The notes: generated by a model not told the origin, from the sequence alone. Positions 36,110 to 45,974 are shown, counted from the stretch's first letter. The stretch: DNA of 64,000 bases from Sulfitobacter delicatus (GCF_900102535.1 NZ_FNBP01000002.1:62001-126000), one strand, 5' to 3'. A program made the numbers and translations.

Positions 36110-37234
36110 TTAGCGAGCAGGCAACAGTTCGAAATCCGCCTGTGCTACGTCCCGTCCATTGACCTGCAGGCTGATCCGGTGCGCGCCGGGATAAAGCCGA
36201 AAGGTCGTCGCGTCACCTTTCAGCCGATGGCGTTTTGCAAGTTGCAAAGGTTGCTCCGCCGCGACCTCTGTGGCCTTTAGTTTAAAGACCTTTTCGACAT
36301 GCTTCCCACCGGGGCGCACAAAGCGAATGCGGTAGTCGACCATGACCGGCAAACTCTGTGCGGCCCGCAACTCGCAGGCAATTTCGAGCAGATCACCAAT
36401 ATGCACCTGCTCCGCCAACTGCAGATCCGCCTCTATCCGCAGATCATCACGATAGCCCAAAAAACTAAGCGCGCCGCTATGACCCTGTTTCACCAGCACC
36501 CGCAGAGCATGGCGTGTGATCCATTGTAACTCTCTCGCGCCCTGACGCCCCTCATCCGCCCAATTGCGCAGGGTGGCGATCACCAGATCAGGATCGCGGC
36601 GGGCGATGTCGTTCAAGTGGTTGGCTACCGAGCGCGTCACATAGCGGGTCGGGTCTGCATGCATCCGGGTCAGCAGCGGTAGGGTCTGCTCAGGGAGCAA
36701 CGAGACTGCCCGCGCCCAGGGCAATCGCGGTCTGGTGCCTTCGCTCACCAGACGTCGAACGTGGTAATTCTCATCGTCCGCCCATCGCGTTAGCCGCGCC
36801 AGTGTTTCCTCCGGCCAACGGTTCAGAAAGGGGCGGATGTAGAATTCCATGGAAAAGCGTTGCGTGGCGGCGTGGATCAGGTCCAGCGCGCGCTCACGGT
36901 GATGCTCTAGCCCATGCCGCACGGCGAGAATGCCCGGCATGGCGTGGATGAAATGGCCAAAATCATCGTCACGCCGGGTTGGGTCAAGCGGTGGCGGCAT
37001 CGCAGCTTCCAACTGGGCAGCCAGCGTGGGGAAATCGGATGCCAACTGTGGTTCAAGACAATCCGCGATCCACTCCATTCGCTCCATAAGCGCACGATCT
37101 GGTAGCCCGGCCATGACTTCGGCCTGAAACCGGACAGGGTCGAATGTTGGCAGAGCGGCGGCAAATTCAGTTGCCAGCCGCCCAACTGTATCTGCGTTAA
37201 ACAGATGGTCCTTCAGGGAGAAAGCCTCGGCCAC
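36110..37234 (-). CDS. AlkC-like DNA alkylation repair protein (HEAT repeats plus Ig-like domain)
   Basis: A 374-residue protein. Residues 1 to about 255 are helical HEAT-like repeats with motifs typical of AlkC: FYIRPFLNRWPE, NYHVRRLVSEGTRPRLPW and SVANHLNDIARRDPDLV. The last 110 residues look like a beta-rich Ig-like domain (VDYRIRFVRPGGKHVEKVFKL), as reported for AlkC. AlkC glycosylases remove 3-methyl purines from alkylated DNA without base flipping. The start appears to be a GTG, as no ATG is near. It lies 6 bases after an SDR gene on the same strand, probably by chance. Confidence 0.82.
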   Translation of the reverse strand: MAEAFSLKDHLFNADTVGRLATEFAAALPTFDPVRFQAEVMAGLPDRALMERMEWIADCLEPQLASDFPTLAAQLEAAMPPPLDPTRRDDDFGHFIHAMPGILAVRHGLEHHRERALDLIHAATQRFSMEFYIRPFLNRWPEETLARLTRWADDENYHVRRLVSEGTRPRLPWARAVSLLPEQTLPLLTRMHADPTRYVTRSVANHLNDIARRDPDLVIATLRNWADEGRQGARELQWITRHALRVLVKQGHSGALSFLGYRDDLRIEADLQLAEQVHIGDLLEIACELRAAQSLPVMVDYRIRFVRPGGKHVEKVFKLKATEVAAEQPLQLAKRHRLKGDATTFRLYPGAHRISLQVNGRDVAQADFELLPAR

Positions 37235-37240
37235 CCCCCG

Positions 37241-38020
37241 CTACATCGTGATATTAGTGCCGCCGCCATCCAGCAGCAGGTTTTGCCCCACGATGAACCC
37301 TGCATGTTGCGAACAGAGGAAGGCACAGGTTGCACCAAACTCCTGCCGTGTGCCGTAGCGGCCAGCGGGGATGCCCGCCTGACGCTCGGCGCGGGCCTCG
37401 TCCAGCGTAATGCCCTTGGCTTTGACCACCGCGCCATCGAGCGAATCCGCGCGGTCTGTCGCATGAATGCCCGGCAGCAGGTTGTTGATCGTCACGCCCT
37501 TGCCCGCCACCTGACGCGCGGTGCCTGCGACATAGCCGGTGAGCCCGGTACGGGCGGAGTTGCTCAGTCCCAACACAGCAATCGGTGCGCGCACCGACTG
37601 GCTGGTGATATTGACCACACGGCCCCAACCGCGTTCCATCATACCCGGCACCAGCGCTTTGATCAGTGCGATAGGAGCGAGCATATTGGCATCAAGCGCC
37701 TTAATGAAATCCTCGCGGTCCCAATCGTGCCACATGCCGGGGGGCGGGCCGCCGGCGTTGTTGACGAGGATGTCACAGCCCTCGGCGGCCTTGATAACAA
37801 GCGCTTGGCCCTCTTCCGTGGCGACATCGGCGGCCACGGTGTTCACTTCGACGCCGTGCTCCTGCCGTATACGCTCGGCTGCGGCCTCAAGCGCTTCAGC
37901 GCCGCGGGCGTTCATCACGAGGTTCACGCCAGCCGCCGCCAAAGCCTCGGCACAGCCCAGCCCAAGCCCCTTGGACGATGCGCAGACCAGCGCCTTTTTA
38001 CCTTTGATTCCCAGATCCAT
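37241..38020 (-). CDS. SDR family oxidoreductase with altered catalytic residues
   Basis: A 259-residue Rossmann protein behind TAGGAGGAA. The cofactor loop ASSKGLGLG (about 14-22) and NNAGG are typical, but the catalytic Tyr and Lys (YxxxK) are replaced: the aligned region reads LSNSARTG, with Ser and Arg at those places. This is a recognised divergent SDR group often annotated as 3-oxoacyl-ACP reductase, though that activity is doubtful. The C-terminus GQNLLLDGGGTNITM is standard. The substrate is unknown. Confidence 0.88.
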   Translation of the reverse strand: MDLGIKGKKALVCASSKGLGLGCAEALAAAGVNLVMNARGAEALEAAAERIRQEHGVEVNTVAADVATEEGQALVIKAAEGCDILVNNAGGPPPGMWHDWDREDFIKALDANMLAPIALIKALVPGMMERGWGRVVNITSQSVRAPIAVLGLSNSARTGLTGYVAGTARQVAGKGVTINNLLPGIHATDRADSLDGAVVKAKGITLDEARAERQAGIPAGRYGTRQEFGATCAFLCSQHAGFIVGQNLLLDGGGTNITM

Positions 38021-38160
38021 ATCGCGATTCCTCCTATGCGTTGGCCTATGCCTACCACGCCCTGCCGCCGATGCCAGCAAAACGCCAAGAGCTTGACCCA
38101 CCCCGGTCACAATCCTAGCTTATTTGCTTGGCGAACACCGCCCCAGATCAAAGGCCCGCC

Positions 38161-39174
38161 ATGTCCCCGTCCCGCCCTGCACCGGCTCAAAGCATCGCCG
38201 TCTACCGCGCCGCGCAGTTCTGCGCGACGGATGGGGCGAATATGGGCGATGCGCTGTCCTTTGCGGCTGAACTGGTGCTGGATGACACTTATGAGCTAAC
38301 GCCGACCGCCGCAGCTACGCGCTTGTCCTTGCTGACGCTGACAGGCAACCGGCTGCGCCTCGCCGCTGATACCGAAGGAGGCACCCCCGGGGCGGATGTG
38401 CATCTGGACAGCGCTTTGATGCTGATGTCGCCCGATGGTCAAATTCACGAAGCGCTTGTCTTGGTCGAAGTGGACAGCATCGGGCACGCAGCGGGCATCT
38501 ACCTGCTCCCACTAGGCGCGCTCACCCCGCGTATCGGCTATCGCCTTGTCGGAATCGACACCGAGAACACACGACAGAAGTTTGGCCAAGTTGCCTGTGT
38601 CTCCTTCACCCGCGGCACTCATATCTCGCTTGGTACAGGCGAAATGCGCCCTATCGAAGACCTGCGCGTCGGCGACCGGATCCTGACCCGAGACGACGGC
38701 GTGCAGCCGCTCCGCTGGATCGGGCAGAGCACGCTCCGCGCCGTGGGAGACTTTGCCCCGATCCGAATTCGTGCGGGTACGCTGAACAACGAACACGACC
38801 TGATCGTCAGCCCCGACCACCGGCTGTTCATCTATCAGCGCAGTGACGAAATGGGTGCGGGTCGCTCAGAACTCCTCGTCAAAGCGCGGCATCTGGTCAA
38901 TGGTGACAGTGTCACGACGCTGGACGGCGGCTTTGTCGACTATTTCCAACTTCTCTTTGACGGGCATCAGATTATCTACGCCGAAGGCATCGCCGCCGAA
39001 TCCATGCTCGTCGACAGCCGCACCCGCTCGGTTCTGCCGCCCGAGATGTCCGCCGCCATGGGCGAGGTTATCCCCGGCCATTCCGACCTGCCACACGCGG
39101 GCCTCGATCTGGCCGAAGCGCTGCTTGATCGACCCGACGCCGCCGCGCTGTTACGTAAGGCCAGTACCCGCTGA
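38161..39174 (+). CDS. Hint domain-containing protein
   Basis: A 337-residue protein whose middle (about residues 150-290) is a Hint (Hint_2) domain: Cys-Val-Ser at the start (ACVSFTRGTHI), MRPIEDLRVGDRILT, PLRWIG, and the block-B-like NEHDLIVSPDHRLF. These modules are related to inteins and Hedgehog domains and may self-cleave at the N-terminal Cys. The N-terminal 145 residues are beta-rich without a signal peptide. Common in roseobacters, sometimes within type I secreted proteins. ATG 38161 follows AAAGG. Confidence 0.85.
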   Translation: MSPSRPAPAQSIAVYRAAQFCATDGANMGDALSFAAELVLDDTYELTPTAAATRLSLLTLTGNRLRLAADTEGGTPGADVHLDSALMLMSPDGQIHEALVLVEVDSIGHAAGIYLLPLGALTPRIGYRLVGIDTENTRQKFGQVACVSFTRGTHISLGTGEMRPIEDLRVGDRILTRDDGVQPLRWIGQSTLRAVGDFAPIRIRAGTLNNEHDLIVSPDHRLFIYQRSDEMGAGRSELLVKARHLVNGDSVTTLDGGFVDYFQLLFDGHQIIYAEGIAAESMLVDSRTRSVLPPEMSAAMGEVIPGHSDLPHAGLDLAEALLDRPDAAALLRKASTR

Positions 39175-39238
39175 CAGCACGCCTCCACGACACTGCCGCT
39201 ACTTGCCGCTTGGCCCTGCCGCGTCTATACGCCCTGTC

Positions 39239-40858
39239 ATGTTGGATACGCCCCTAAACCGCCCCGCCCTGCCCGCCGAGATCGCGCGCCGTCGCACCTT
39301 TGCGATCATCAGCCACCCGGATGCGGGCAAGACCACACTGACTGAAAAGTTCCTGCTGTTTGGTGGGGCGATTCAGATGGCTGGGCAAGTGCGCGCCAAG
39401 GGCGAAGCCCGCCGCACGCGCTCTGACTTTATGGCGATGGAAAAGGACCGGGGCATCTCTGTTTCCGCCTCGGCCATGTCGTTCGATTTTCACAGCGGCG
39501 ACACCAACTACCGCTTTAACCTCGTCGACACCCCCGGCCACTCGGATTTTTCCGAGGATACCTACCGCACGCTAACCGCCGTGGACGCCGCCGTAATGGT
39601 GATCGACGGCGCAAAGGGCGTGGAAAGCCAGACGCAAAAACTCTTTGAAGTCTGCCGGATGCGCGACCTGCCGATCTTGACCTTCTGTAACAAGATGGAC
39701 CGCGAAAGCCGCGATACCTTTGAGATCATTGACGAAATCCAAGAAAACCTCGCCATTGACGTGACGCCCGCAAGCTGGCCCATCGGCGTGGGCCGCGATT
39801 TTGTCGGCTGCTATGACATGCTGCGCGACCGTCTGGAACTGATGGACCGCGCCGACCGGAACCGCGTCGCCGACAGCATCAAGATCGAAGGGCTGGACGA
39901 CCCCAAACTGGCCGAACACGTCCCCGCCGCCTTGCTTGAAAAGTTGCGTGAAGATCTGGAAATGGCCCGCGAACTGCTGCCGCCGCTCGACATGAAAGCC
40001 ATGCACGAAGGCACGCTGACGCCGATCTGGTTCGGCTCGGCGATCAACTCCTTTGGCGTCCGCGAACTGATGGAAGGCATCGCCAAATACGGGCCGGAGC
40101 CGCAGATTCAAGCTGCCACTCCGCGCCAGATTTTGCCCGAAGAAACAAAGGTTTCCGGCTTTGTCTTCAAAGTTCAGGCCAATATGGACCCCAAGCACCG
40201 CGACCGTGTGGCGTTCGTCCGCCTCGCCTCGGGGCATTTCGAGCGCGGCATGAAAATGACCCATGTGCGCACCAAAAAGCCGATGACCATTTCCAACCCG
40301 GTGATGTTTTTGGCCTCTGACCGCGAATTGGCCGAAGAGGCTTGGGCCGGTGACATCATCGGCATTCCCAACCACGGGCAACTCCGCATCGGTGACACGC
40401 TGACCCAAGGCGAAGCGCTGCGCGTGAGCGGCATCCCCTCCTTTGCGCCGGAGCTGCTGCAATCGGTCCGTGCGGGTGATCCGCTGAAAGCAAAGCACCT
40501 TGAGAAAGCACTAATGCAATTCGCCGAAGAAGGGGCCGCGAAAGTTTTCAAGCCCTCGATCGGTTCGGGCTTTGTCGTTGGTGTCGTCGGGCAGTTGCAG
40601 TTTGAGGTTCTCGCCAGCCGGATTGAGCTCGAATACGGGCTGCCTGTACGCTTTGAGCCCTCGCAATTCACCTCCGCCCGCTGGGTGAACGGTGCCAAGC
40701 AAGCCGTTGATAAGTTTACCGAAGCCAACAAACAGCACATCGCTTTCGATCACGACGGCGACATCGTTTACCTGACCCGCCTGCAATGGGACATCGACCG
40801 CGTGGACCGCGATTACCCGGACGTGAAGCTGACCGCGACCAAGGAAATGATGGTCTGA
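39239..40858 (+). CDS. prfC: peptide chain release factor 3
   Basis: A 539-residue translational GTPase that recycles release factors 1 and 2 after termination. G motifs are SHPDAGKTT (25-33), the RF3-typical MEKDRGISVS switch I, DTPGHSDFSEDTYR and CNKMDR. Domains II and III follow, with GQLQFEVLASRIELEY near the C-terminus. ATG 39239 is preferred; the long in-frame extension upstream overlaps the Hint gene in another frame and is not coding. Confidence 0.97.
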   Translation: MLDTPLNRPALPAEIARRRTFAIISHPDAGKTTLTEKFLLFGGAIQMAGQVRAKGEARRTRSDFMAMEKDRGISVSASAMSFDFHSGDTNYRFNLVDTPGHSDFSEDTYRTLTAVDAAVMVIDGAKGVESQTQKLFEVCRMRDLPILTFCNKMDRESRDTFEIIDEIQENLAIDVTPASWPIGVGRDFVGCYDMLRDRLELMDRADRNRVADSIKIEGLDDPKLAEHVPAALLEKLREDLEMARELLPPLDMKAMHEGTLTPIWFGSAINSFGVRELMEGIAKYGPEPQIQAATPRQILPEETKVSGFVFKVQANMDPKHRDRVAFVRLASGHFERGMKMTHVRTKKPMTISNPVMFLASDRELAEEAWAGDIIGIPNHGQLRIGDTLTQGEALRVSGIPSFAPELLQSVRAGDPLKAKHLEKALMQFAEEGAAKVFKPSIGSGFVVGVVGQLQFEVLASRIELEYGLPVRFEPSQFTSARWVNGAKQAVDKFTEANKQHIAFDHDGDIVYLTRLQWDIDRVDRDYPDVKLTATKEMMV

Positions 40859-40936
40859 CCCCTACGCCCTGCCCGCGCGGAAGCCCTTGATTTCGTACCA
40901 GACAATGACATTGTGTGCCCCAACCGGGGAGCAGTG

Positions 40937-41881
40937 ATGACAGCAAACACGACATGGGGGCTCAGCGCCACGATCTTGGCCCCCGCCGAGGACATCCTGC
41001 GCTTCGCGGCCTACCATCTGGAGGCCGGCGCACACCGGCTCTACCTCTATCTGGACGCTGAAAACCCTGAGGCTTACGCGCCGCTCAAGGCGCATCCCAA
41101 AATACGGGTCACAACCTGCGACGCGGCCCATTGGCAAAAGCTCTCGGGCAAGCGCCCTGTCAAACACCAGGTCCGCCAGACGCAGAACGCGACAGATGCC
41201 TATCGCCGCGCAAATGACGTCGACTGGTTGATCCATATGGATGTGGACGAGTTTCTCGTCTCCAAGCAGCCGGTGACCGATATCCTTTCTACGCTGCCCG
41301 CCAAGCAGCAGATCGCCCGCATCCGCCCGATGGAGGCGCTTTCAGGCGACAACACGCATTTCAAAGCCTTCATTCCCAATGGGCCAGACCGTGCAAACAC
41401 CGTGGCCGCAATTTATCCGACCTATGGCCCCTATATCAAAGGCGGGTTTTTGAGCCATTTGGCGGGCAAGGTCTTTGTCCGCACAGGGTTAGAAGGCATC
41501 CGCGTTCAGATACACAACGTCTTTCACGACGATAAAATCATCGACGGGCCGGAACAGCAGCCCGGCATTGACCTAGCCCATCTCCACGCCAAAAGCTGGG
41601 ACGACTGGCTCGCCGCCTACCGCTACCGGCACGAAAACGGCTCCTACCGCGCCGAACTGGCCCCGAACCGTCCGCGCGACCGGGGCGGGCTGTCGATGCA
41701 CGAGCTTTTCGCGATGATCGAATCCGAGGGCGGCGTGGCTGGTTTGCGCGCCTTCTTTGACGAAGTTTGCGCCGTCTCGCCTGACCTGCGCAGCGCGCTC
41801 GACGCCCGCGGACTTCTGCGCCGCGTTGACCTGAACCTAGATGCAATCCTGCCCCGCCACTTCCCCGACGCAACGCCCTGA
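40937..41881 (+). CDS. glycosyltransferase family 2-like protein
   Basis: A 314-residue protein of the Glyco_tranf_2_4-like group. The N-terminus ATILAPAEDILRFAAYHLEAG and the IHMDVDEFLV motif (DxD-type metal site, near residue 102) match proteins of this kind in roseobacters. Later motifs are IHNVFHDD and LAHLHAKSWDDW. It probably adds a sugar to a surface glycan or capsule, but no polysaccharide cluster is near. ATG 40937 follows GGGGAGCA. Confidence 0.82.
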   Translation: MTANTTWGLSATILAPAEDILRFAAYHLEAGAHRLYLYLDAENPEAYAPLKAHPKIRVTTCDAAHWQKLSGKRPVKHQVRQTQNATDAYRRANDVDWLIHMDVDEFLVSKQPVTDILSTLPAKQQIARIRPMEALSGDNTHFKAFIPNGPDRANTVAAIYPTYGPYIKGGFLSHLAGKVFVRTGLEGIRVQIHNVFHDDKIIDGPEQQPGIDLAHLHAKSWDDWLAAYRYRHENGSYRAELAPNRPRDRGGLSMHELFAMIESEGGVAGLRAFFDEVCAVSPDLRSALDARGLLRRVDLNLDAILPRHFPDATP

Positions 41882-42021
41882 TCCCCAAGTGTTTGACGGC
41901 GCAGCCGCAAGTTGCTATGCGCTTTTGGAACATGCCGCGGCACAGGCCGCCCTCAGGGCCATTCGGGCCGGCTTGTATTGCTGCCGCGGGCCAAGTCAGT
42001 GTCCGCTCAACCCGGACGCAC

Positions 42022-43557
42022 ATGACAAAATTTACCGATCTAAACTTGAACGCCAAGGTTCTCAAAGCTGTTGTAGAAGCTGGCTACGAATCGCCCACGC
42101 CCATTCAGGCTGGCGCCATCCCCCCTGCCCTCGAAGGCCGCGACGTTTTGGGCATTGCCCAGACCGGCACCGGCAAGACCGCCAGCTTCACGCTGCCCAT
42201 GCTCTCGTTGCTCGCCCGTGGCCGCGCCCGCGCCCGGATGCCGCGCAGCCTTGTGCTTTGCCCGACGCGTGAGCTTGCCGCACAGGTGGCTGAGAACTTC
42301 GACACCTATTCCAAGCATCTCAAGCTGACCAAAGCGCTGCTGATCGGCGGCGTGAGCTTCAAGGAGCAAGACAAGCTGATCGACAAAGGCGTCGACGTGC
42401 TGATTGCCACACCGGGCCGCTTGCTTGATCATTTCGAGCGCGGCAAGCTGATCCTGTCGGACGTGAAAGTCATGGTCGTGGACGAAGCTGACCGGATGCT
42501 CGACATGGGCTTCATCCCTGACATCGAGCGCATCTTTGGCCTTACGCCCTTTACCCGGCAGACGCTGTTCTTCTCGGCCACCATGGCGCCCGAGATTGAG
42601 CGGATCACCAACACCTTCCTCAGCAACCCTGAGCGCATCGAAGTGGCCCGTCAGGCGACCACGAGCGAGAATATCACCCAGGGCGTGGTGATGTTCAAAG
42701 CCTCGCGCAAGGACCGTGAAGCGACCGAAAAGCGCAAGCTGCTGCGGATGCTGATCGATGCTGAAGGCGACAAATGCACCAACGCGATCATCTTCTGCAA
42801 CCGCAAGATGGACGTGGATACCGTTGCCAAGTCCTTAAAAAAATACGGCTACGACGCGGCCCCGATCCACGGCGATCTGGATCAGAGCCAGCGGACCAAA
42901 ACGCTCGATGGGTTCCGCGCAGGCGAATTGCGCTTTCTCATAGCCTCTGACGTTGCCGCGCGTGGCCTTGATGTGCCGAGCGTGAGCCATGTGTTCAACT
43001 TCGACGTACCGAGCCACGCCGAGGACTACGTTCACCGCATCGGTCGGACTGGCCGCGCCGGGCGCGATGGCAAGGCGATCATGATCTGCGTGCCGCGGGA
43101 CGAAAAGAACCTCGAAGATGTCGAGCGTCTGGTGCAAAAGCCGATTCCGCGCTTTGACAACCCGCTGGGTGATGCTGCGCCCGCGCAGGAAGAAGCAAAA
43201 GCCGAAGCGCCCGCCAAGAGCGACGACAAGCCCAAGCGCACCCGTTCGCGCAGCCGCAAGTCCGACACGCCGCGTGCTGAGAAGGCTGCCGAAGATAAGC
43301 CAAATGTTGAGGCCGCGAAGCCCGAGCCAAAGCAGGAGGCGAAGCCTGAGCCTGTAGAGCAGCCTGCTGAAGTCGAAAAGACCGAAGCCGCCCCTGCGCA
43401 GGACGAGCAGAAATCCAACCGTGGTGGTCGCGACGACAAGAAGTCCCGCGGTGGCCGGGGCCGGAACGACAAGCGCGGCGGCAATGACAACCGCGTGGTC
43501 GGTCTAGGCGATCACACGCCTGATTTCATCGGCCTGAGCTTCCGCGAACGTATCTGA
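42022..43557 (+). CDS. DEAD/DEAH-box RNA helicase, RhlE-type
   Basis: A 511-residue helicase: Q motif SPTPIQAGAIP, Walker A AQTGTGKTA, PTRELAAQ, VDEADRMLD (DEAD), SAT, and C-terminal HRIGRTGRAGRDG. The tail from about residue 380 is highly charged, rich in Glu/Lys/Pro/Ala, and ends in Arg/Gly-rich stretches (SNRGGRDDKKSRGGRGR), which bind RNA non-specifically. It likely helps ribosome assembly or mRNA decay, perhaps with RNase J encoded downstream. Ends at a very strong terminator. Confidence 0.94.
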   Translation: MTKFTDLNLNAKVLKAVVEAGYESPTPIQAGAIPPALEGRDVLGIAQTGTGKTASFTLPMLSLLARGRARARMPRSLVLCPTRELAAQVAENFDTYSKHLKLTKALLIGGVSFKEQDKLIDKGVDVLIATPGRLLDHFERGKLILSDVKVMVVDEADRMLDMGFIPDIERIFGLTPFTRQTLFFSATMAPEIERITNTFLSNPERIEVARQATTSENITQGVVMFKASRKDREATEKRKLLRMLIDAEGDKCTNAIIFCNRKMDVDTVAKSLKKYGYDAAPIHGDLDQSQRTKTLDGFRAGELRFLIASDVAARGLDVPSVSHVFNFDVPSHAEDYVHRIGRTGRAGRDGKAIMICVPRDEKNLEDVERLVQKPIPRFDNPLGDAAPAQEEAKAEAPAKSDDKPKRTRSRSRKSDTPRAEKAAEDKPNVEAAKPEPKQEAKPEPVEQPAEVEKTEAAPAQDEQKSNRGGRDDKKSRGGRGRNDKRGGNDNRVVGLGDHTPDFIGLSFRERI

Positions 43558-43583
43558 CCCGGCGCAACTGCTGGCATGAATTC

Positions 43584-43616
43584 GCCGCCGATCCCCACCG
43601 GGATTGGCGGCTTTTT
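43584..43616 (+). terminator. rho-independent terminator of the helicase gene
   Basis: A 12-bp stem GCCGCCGATCCC/GGGATTGGCGGC (one G-T pair) with a CACC loop, followed by TTTTT. The best terminator in the window, 27 bases after the stop. Confidence 0.92.
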
Positions 43617-43659
43617 CGTCTGTGCTATGTGAGGTGAAACACCCTGAAAGAGGTTTCCC

Positions 43660-44322
43660 ATGCGGCAGTACGCCCCCATCGCCCTCGCCCTGTCCTTCTT
43701 GGCCTTTACCGCCGCCCCGGCCAGCGCCGAGCGCTGCCAAGCCGTGGTCAACGGCGCCGAAGTGGTTGTCGAGGCAGAGAATTTCGCGAACTTCGCTGAT
43801 GAGGTCGGCACCCGCGAGCGGCTGATGAACTGGCCTGCGCGCAAGTGGAGCAAGCTTTGGGGAACGCCGCCGGCTTGCAACAGCGGGGTGTTGTTCGACT
43901 ACCTTGCTACCACCGTCCCGCTCGACCAGATCGACGGCTATTGCCTGACCGCCACGGCAGAAGACGGTCACTTCCTGATCCCCGGCGAGCGCAACTATCG
44001 CGGCTATTGCAAAAAGACCTTTTGCGAGCGCGTGAACACCACCAAGCAAGAGACTGTCGACATCAGCAAAAGCATCGCACGCTCTGCCGTGGAGACTGTC
44101 ACACAGCCCGAAAACCTACGCGCCGTGGCGCATAAGTCGGGGGCATTCATCCTGACAGGAGGGGCGTCTGCCCTGAGCGCCAACCTGGCGACCACGGGCA
44201 CGACGCTGGCCACCGCACTGTCGACCCCCGCCGCCCTTGCGGCCACGGGGGTAAGCGTGGTCGCGGTTGGCGGCGCGGTCTATATGTGCAGCGGGGACGC
44301 GGAGGTCAGTTCAGACGACTGA
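43660..44322 (+). CDS. secreted protein of unknown function with hydrophobic C-terminus
   Basis: A 220-residue protein with a signal peptide (ALALSFLAFTAAPASA, cleavage after residue 23). The mature part has six Cys in its first two-thirds (e.g. RCQAVV, CNSG, YCLTA, YCKKTFC), enough for disulfides, and a Gly/Ala/Thr-rich hydrophobic end (GGASALSANLATTGTTLATALSTPAALAATGVSVV region) that could insert in a membrane. No known family is recognised. Its 3' end overlaps that of rnj on the other strand by 17 bases. Confidence 0.8.
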   Translation: MRQYAPIALALSFLAFTAAPASAERCQAVVNGAEVVVEAENFANFADEVGTRERLMNWPARKWSKLWGTPPACNSGVLFDYLATTVPLDQIDGYCLTATAEDGHFLIPGERNYRGYCKKTFCERVNTTKQETVDISKSIARSAVETVTQPENLRAVAHKSGAFILTGGASALSANLATTGTTLATALSTPAALAATGVSVVAVGGAVYMCSGDAEVSSDD

Positions 44323-45973
44323 CCACTACGGTGACTTCCGGCTTCTTGCCGATCTCATTCTGCGCGGACTGGCGAGCGACCTTTTTCAGACCGTCGTTCA
44401 GCTTGTCATCATCGCGCAGGGTGGCGGGCTTTTGACGGTTCAGCCATTGGCTTAGGTCCTCTTCGAGAACATCCACCAGCGGCGCGTCAGAGCGGCCCTT
44501 CTCGGGCAGGCCCATCAGATCAACCCACGGCTCGCCGAAAGGCTCATCGTCAGCGTCCAAGATCATCGTCACAGTCGCATGACCGTTCAGCGCCATGCGG
44601 ATACGATCCCGCACAACCCCGTCAAGCGCGCCAACCTGCACGGAACCATCCAGATACATGCGGCCCGTGTCGACATGCTCAACCACCTTAGGCTTGTTGC
44701 CCGAGAGATCGACCATCATGCCGTTGACAGCCAGAACACCTGTAATGCCCTTGCCGTTCGCGATCTTCACATGCTCACGCAGGTGACGGTGCTCGCCGTG
44801 CATGGGGATCAGAACCTGCGGCTTCACGATGTCATGCAGCGTTTCCAGATCGGGGCGGTTCGCGTGGCCCGAGACGTGGTAGAGGCCTGAGGAATCGTCG
44901 ACCACATCCACACCCTTTTCAGAGAACTGGTTGATGATGCTGATGACACCGCGCTCGTTGCCCGGAATGGTTTTGGATGAAAAGAGGAACAGATCGCCCT
45001 CTTTCAGCTCGATCCCCTGATACTTGCCCCGCGCCAGTTGCGCAGAAGCGGCCCGGCGCTCACCTTGGCTGCCAGTAACCAGCAACATCAGGTTTTCACG
45101 CGGGATCGCACGGGCGTTCTCGGGCGAGATCACCGGCGGGAAGTCTTTCATCACGCCAGTCTCAATCGAGGCTTCGACCATGCGGTTCATCGCCCGGCCC
45201 AAGAGCACGATTGAGCGGCCCGCACGCGCGCCTGCCTCGGCCAGGGTTTTCACCCGTGCCACGTTGGAGGCGAAGGTCGTCGCGATGACCATGCCCTCGG
45301 CGCTGGAGACCAGCTTTTCGATCTCGGGCCCAACGGTGGCTTCCGAGCGGCCCGGATGGGCGGAGAAGACATTGGTACTGTCGCAGATCAGCGCCTTGAC
45401 TCCGCCCTTGCAGACGTCGGCCCAAAGCGCATCGTCAAAGGCTTCGCCAACACCCGGCGTGCGGTCGATCTTGAAGTCACCGGAGTGGATCGTGCGCCCG
45501 TCGGGCGTGTCGATGACCATGGCCGAGGATTCAGGGATCGAATGCGAGATTGGCAGGAAACCCACAGTGAACGGGCCAGCCTTGATCTGCTCAGGCCATG
45601 TGCTGACCGTGGTGATCGCATCCTCAGGATGGCCATGCTCGGACATCTTGCGGCGCGCGATATTGGCGGTGAAGGCCCGCGCATAGATGGGTGCCTTGAG
45701 CGCCTCATAGGAATGGGCAATCGCGCCGATGTGGTCTTCATGCGCGTGGGTGATGAAGATCGCCTCGATCTGGTCGCGGCGTTTCTTCAGCCAAGTGATG
45801 TCGGGCAGGATCAGGTCCACGCCGGGCGTGCTGTCCATGTCCGGGAAAGCCACGCCGATGTCGACGACGATCAGACGTTCCTTGCCGGGTTTGCCGTAGC
45901 CATAAACGTATGCGTTCATGCCAATTTCACCCGCCCCACCGAGGGGAAGGTAGATAAATCGTTCGCTGCTCAT
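44306..45973 (-). CDS. rnj: ribonuclease J
   Basis: A 555-residue metallo-beta-lactamase/beta-CASP ribonuclease for mRNA decay and rRNA maturation, acting as endonuclease and 5'-exonuclease. The zinc motif ITHAHEDHIG (His76, His78, Asp80, His81) is intact, as are GDFKIDRTP and the late MHGEHRHL. The beta-CASP part spans roughly 200-350, with a C-terminal domain at the end. It lies 1 base after coaX on the minus strand, an arrangement seen across alphaproteobacteria. Confidence 0.96.
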   Translation of the reverse strand: MSSERFIYLPLGGAGEIGMNAYVYGYGKPGKERLIVVDIGVAFPDMDSTPGVDLILPDITWLKKRRDQIEAIFITHAHEDHIGAIAHSYEALKAPIYARAFTANIARRKMSEHGHPEDAITTVSTWPEQIKAGPFTVGFLPISHSIPESSAMVIDTPDGRTIHSGDFKIDRTPGVGEAFDDALWADVCKGGVKALICDSTNVFSAHPGRSEATVGPEIEKLVSSAEGMVIATTFASNVARVKTLAEAGARAGRSIVLLGRAMNRMVEASIETGVMKDFPPVISPENARAIPRENLMLLVTGSQGERRAASAQLARGKYQGIELKEGDLFLFSSKTIPGNERGVISIINQFSEKGVDVVDDSSGLYHVSGHANRPDLETLHDIVKPQVLIPMHGEHRHLREHVKIANGKGITGVLAVNGMMVDLSGNKPKVVEHVDTGRMYLDGSVQVGALDGVVRDRIRMALNGHATVTMILDADDEPFGEPWVDLMGLPEKGRSDAPLVDVLEEDLSQWLNRQKPATLRDDDKLNDGLKKVARQSAQNEIGKKPEVTVVVSRLN

Positions 45974-45974
45974 A

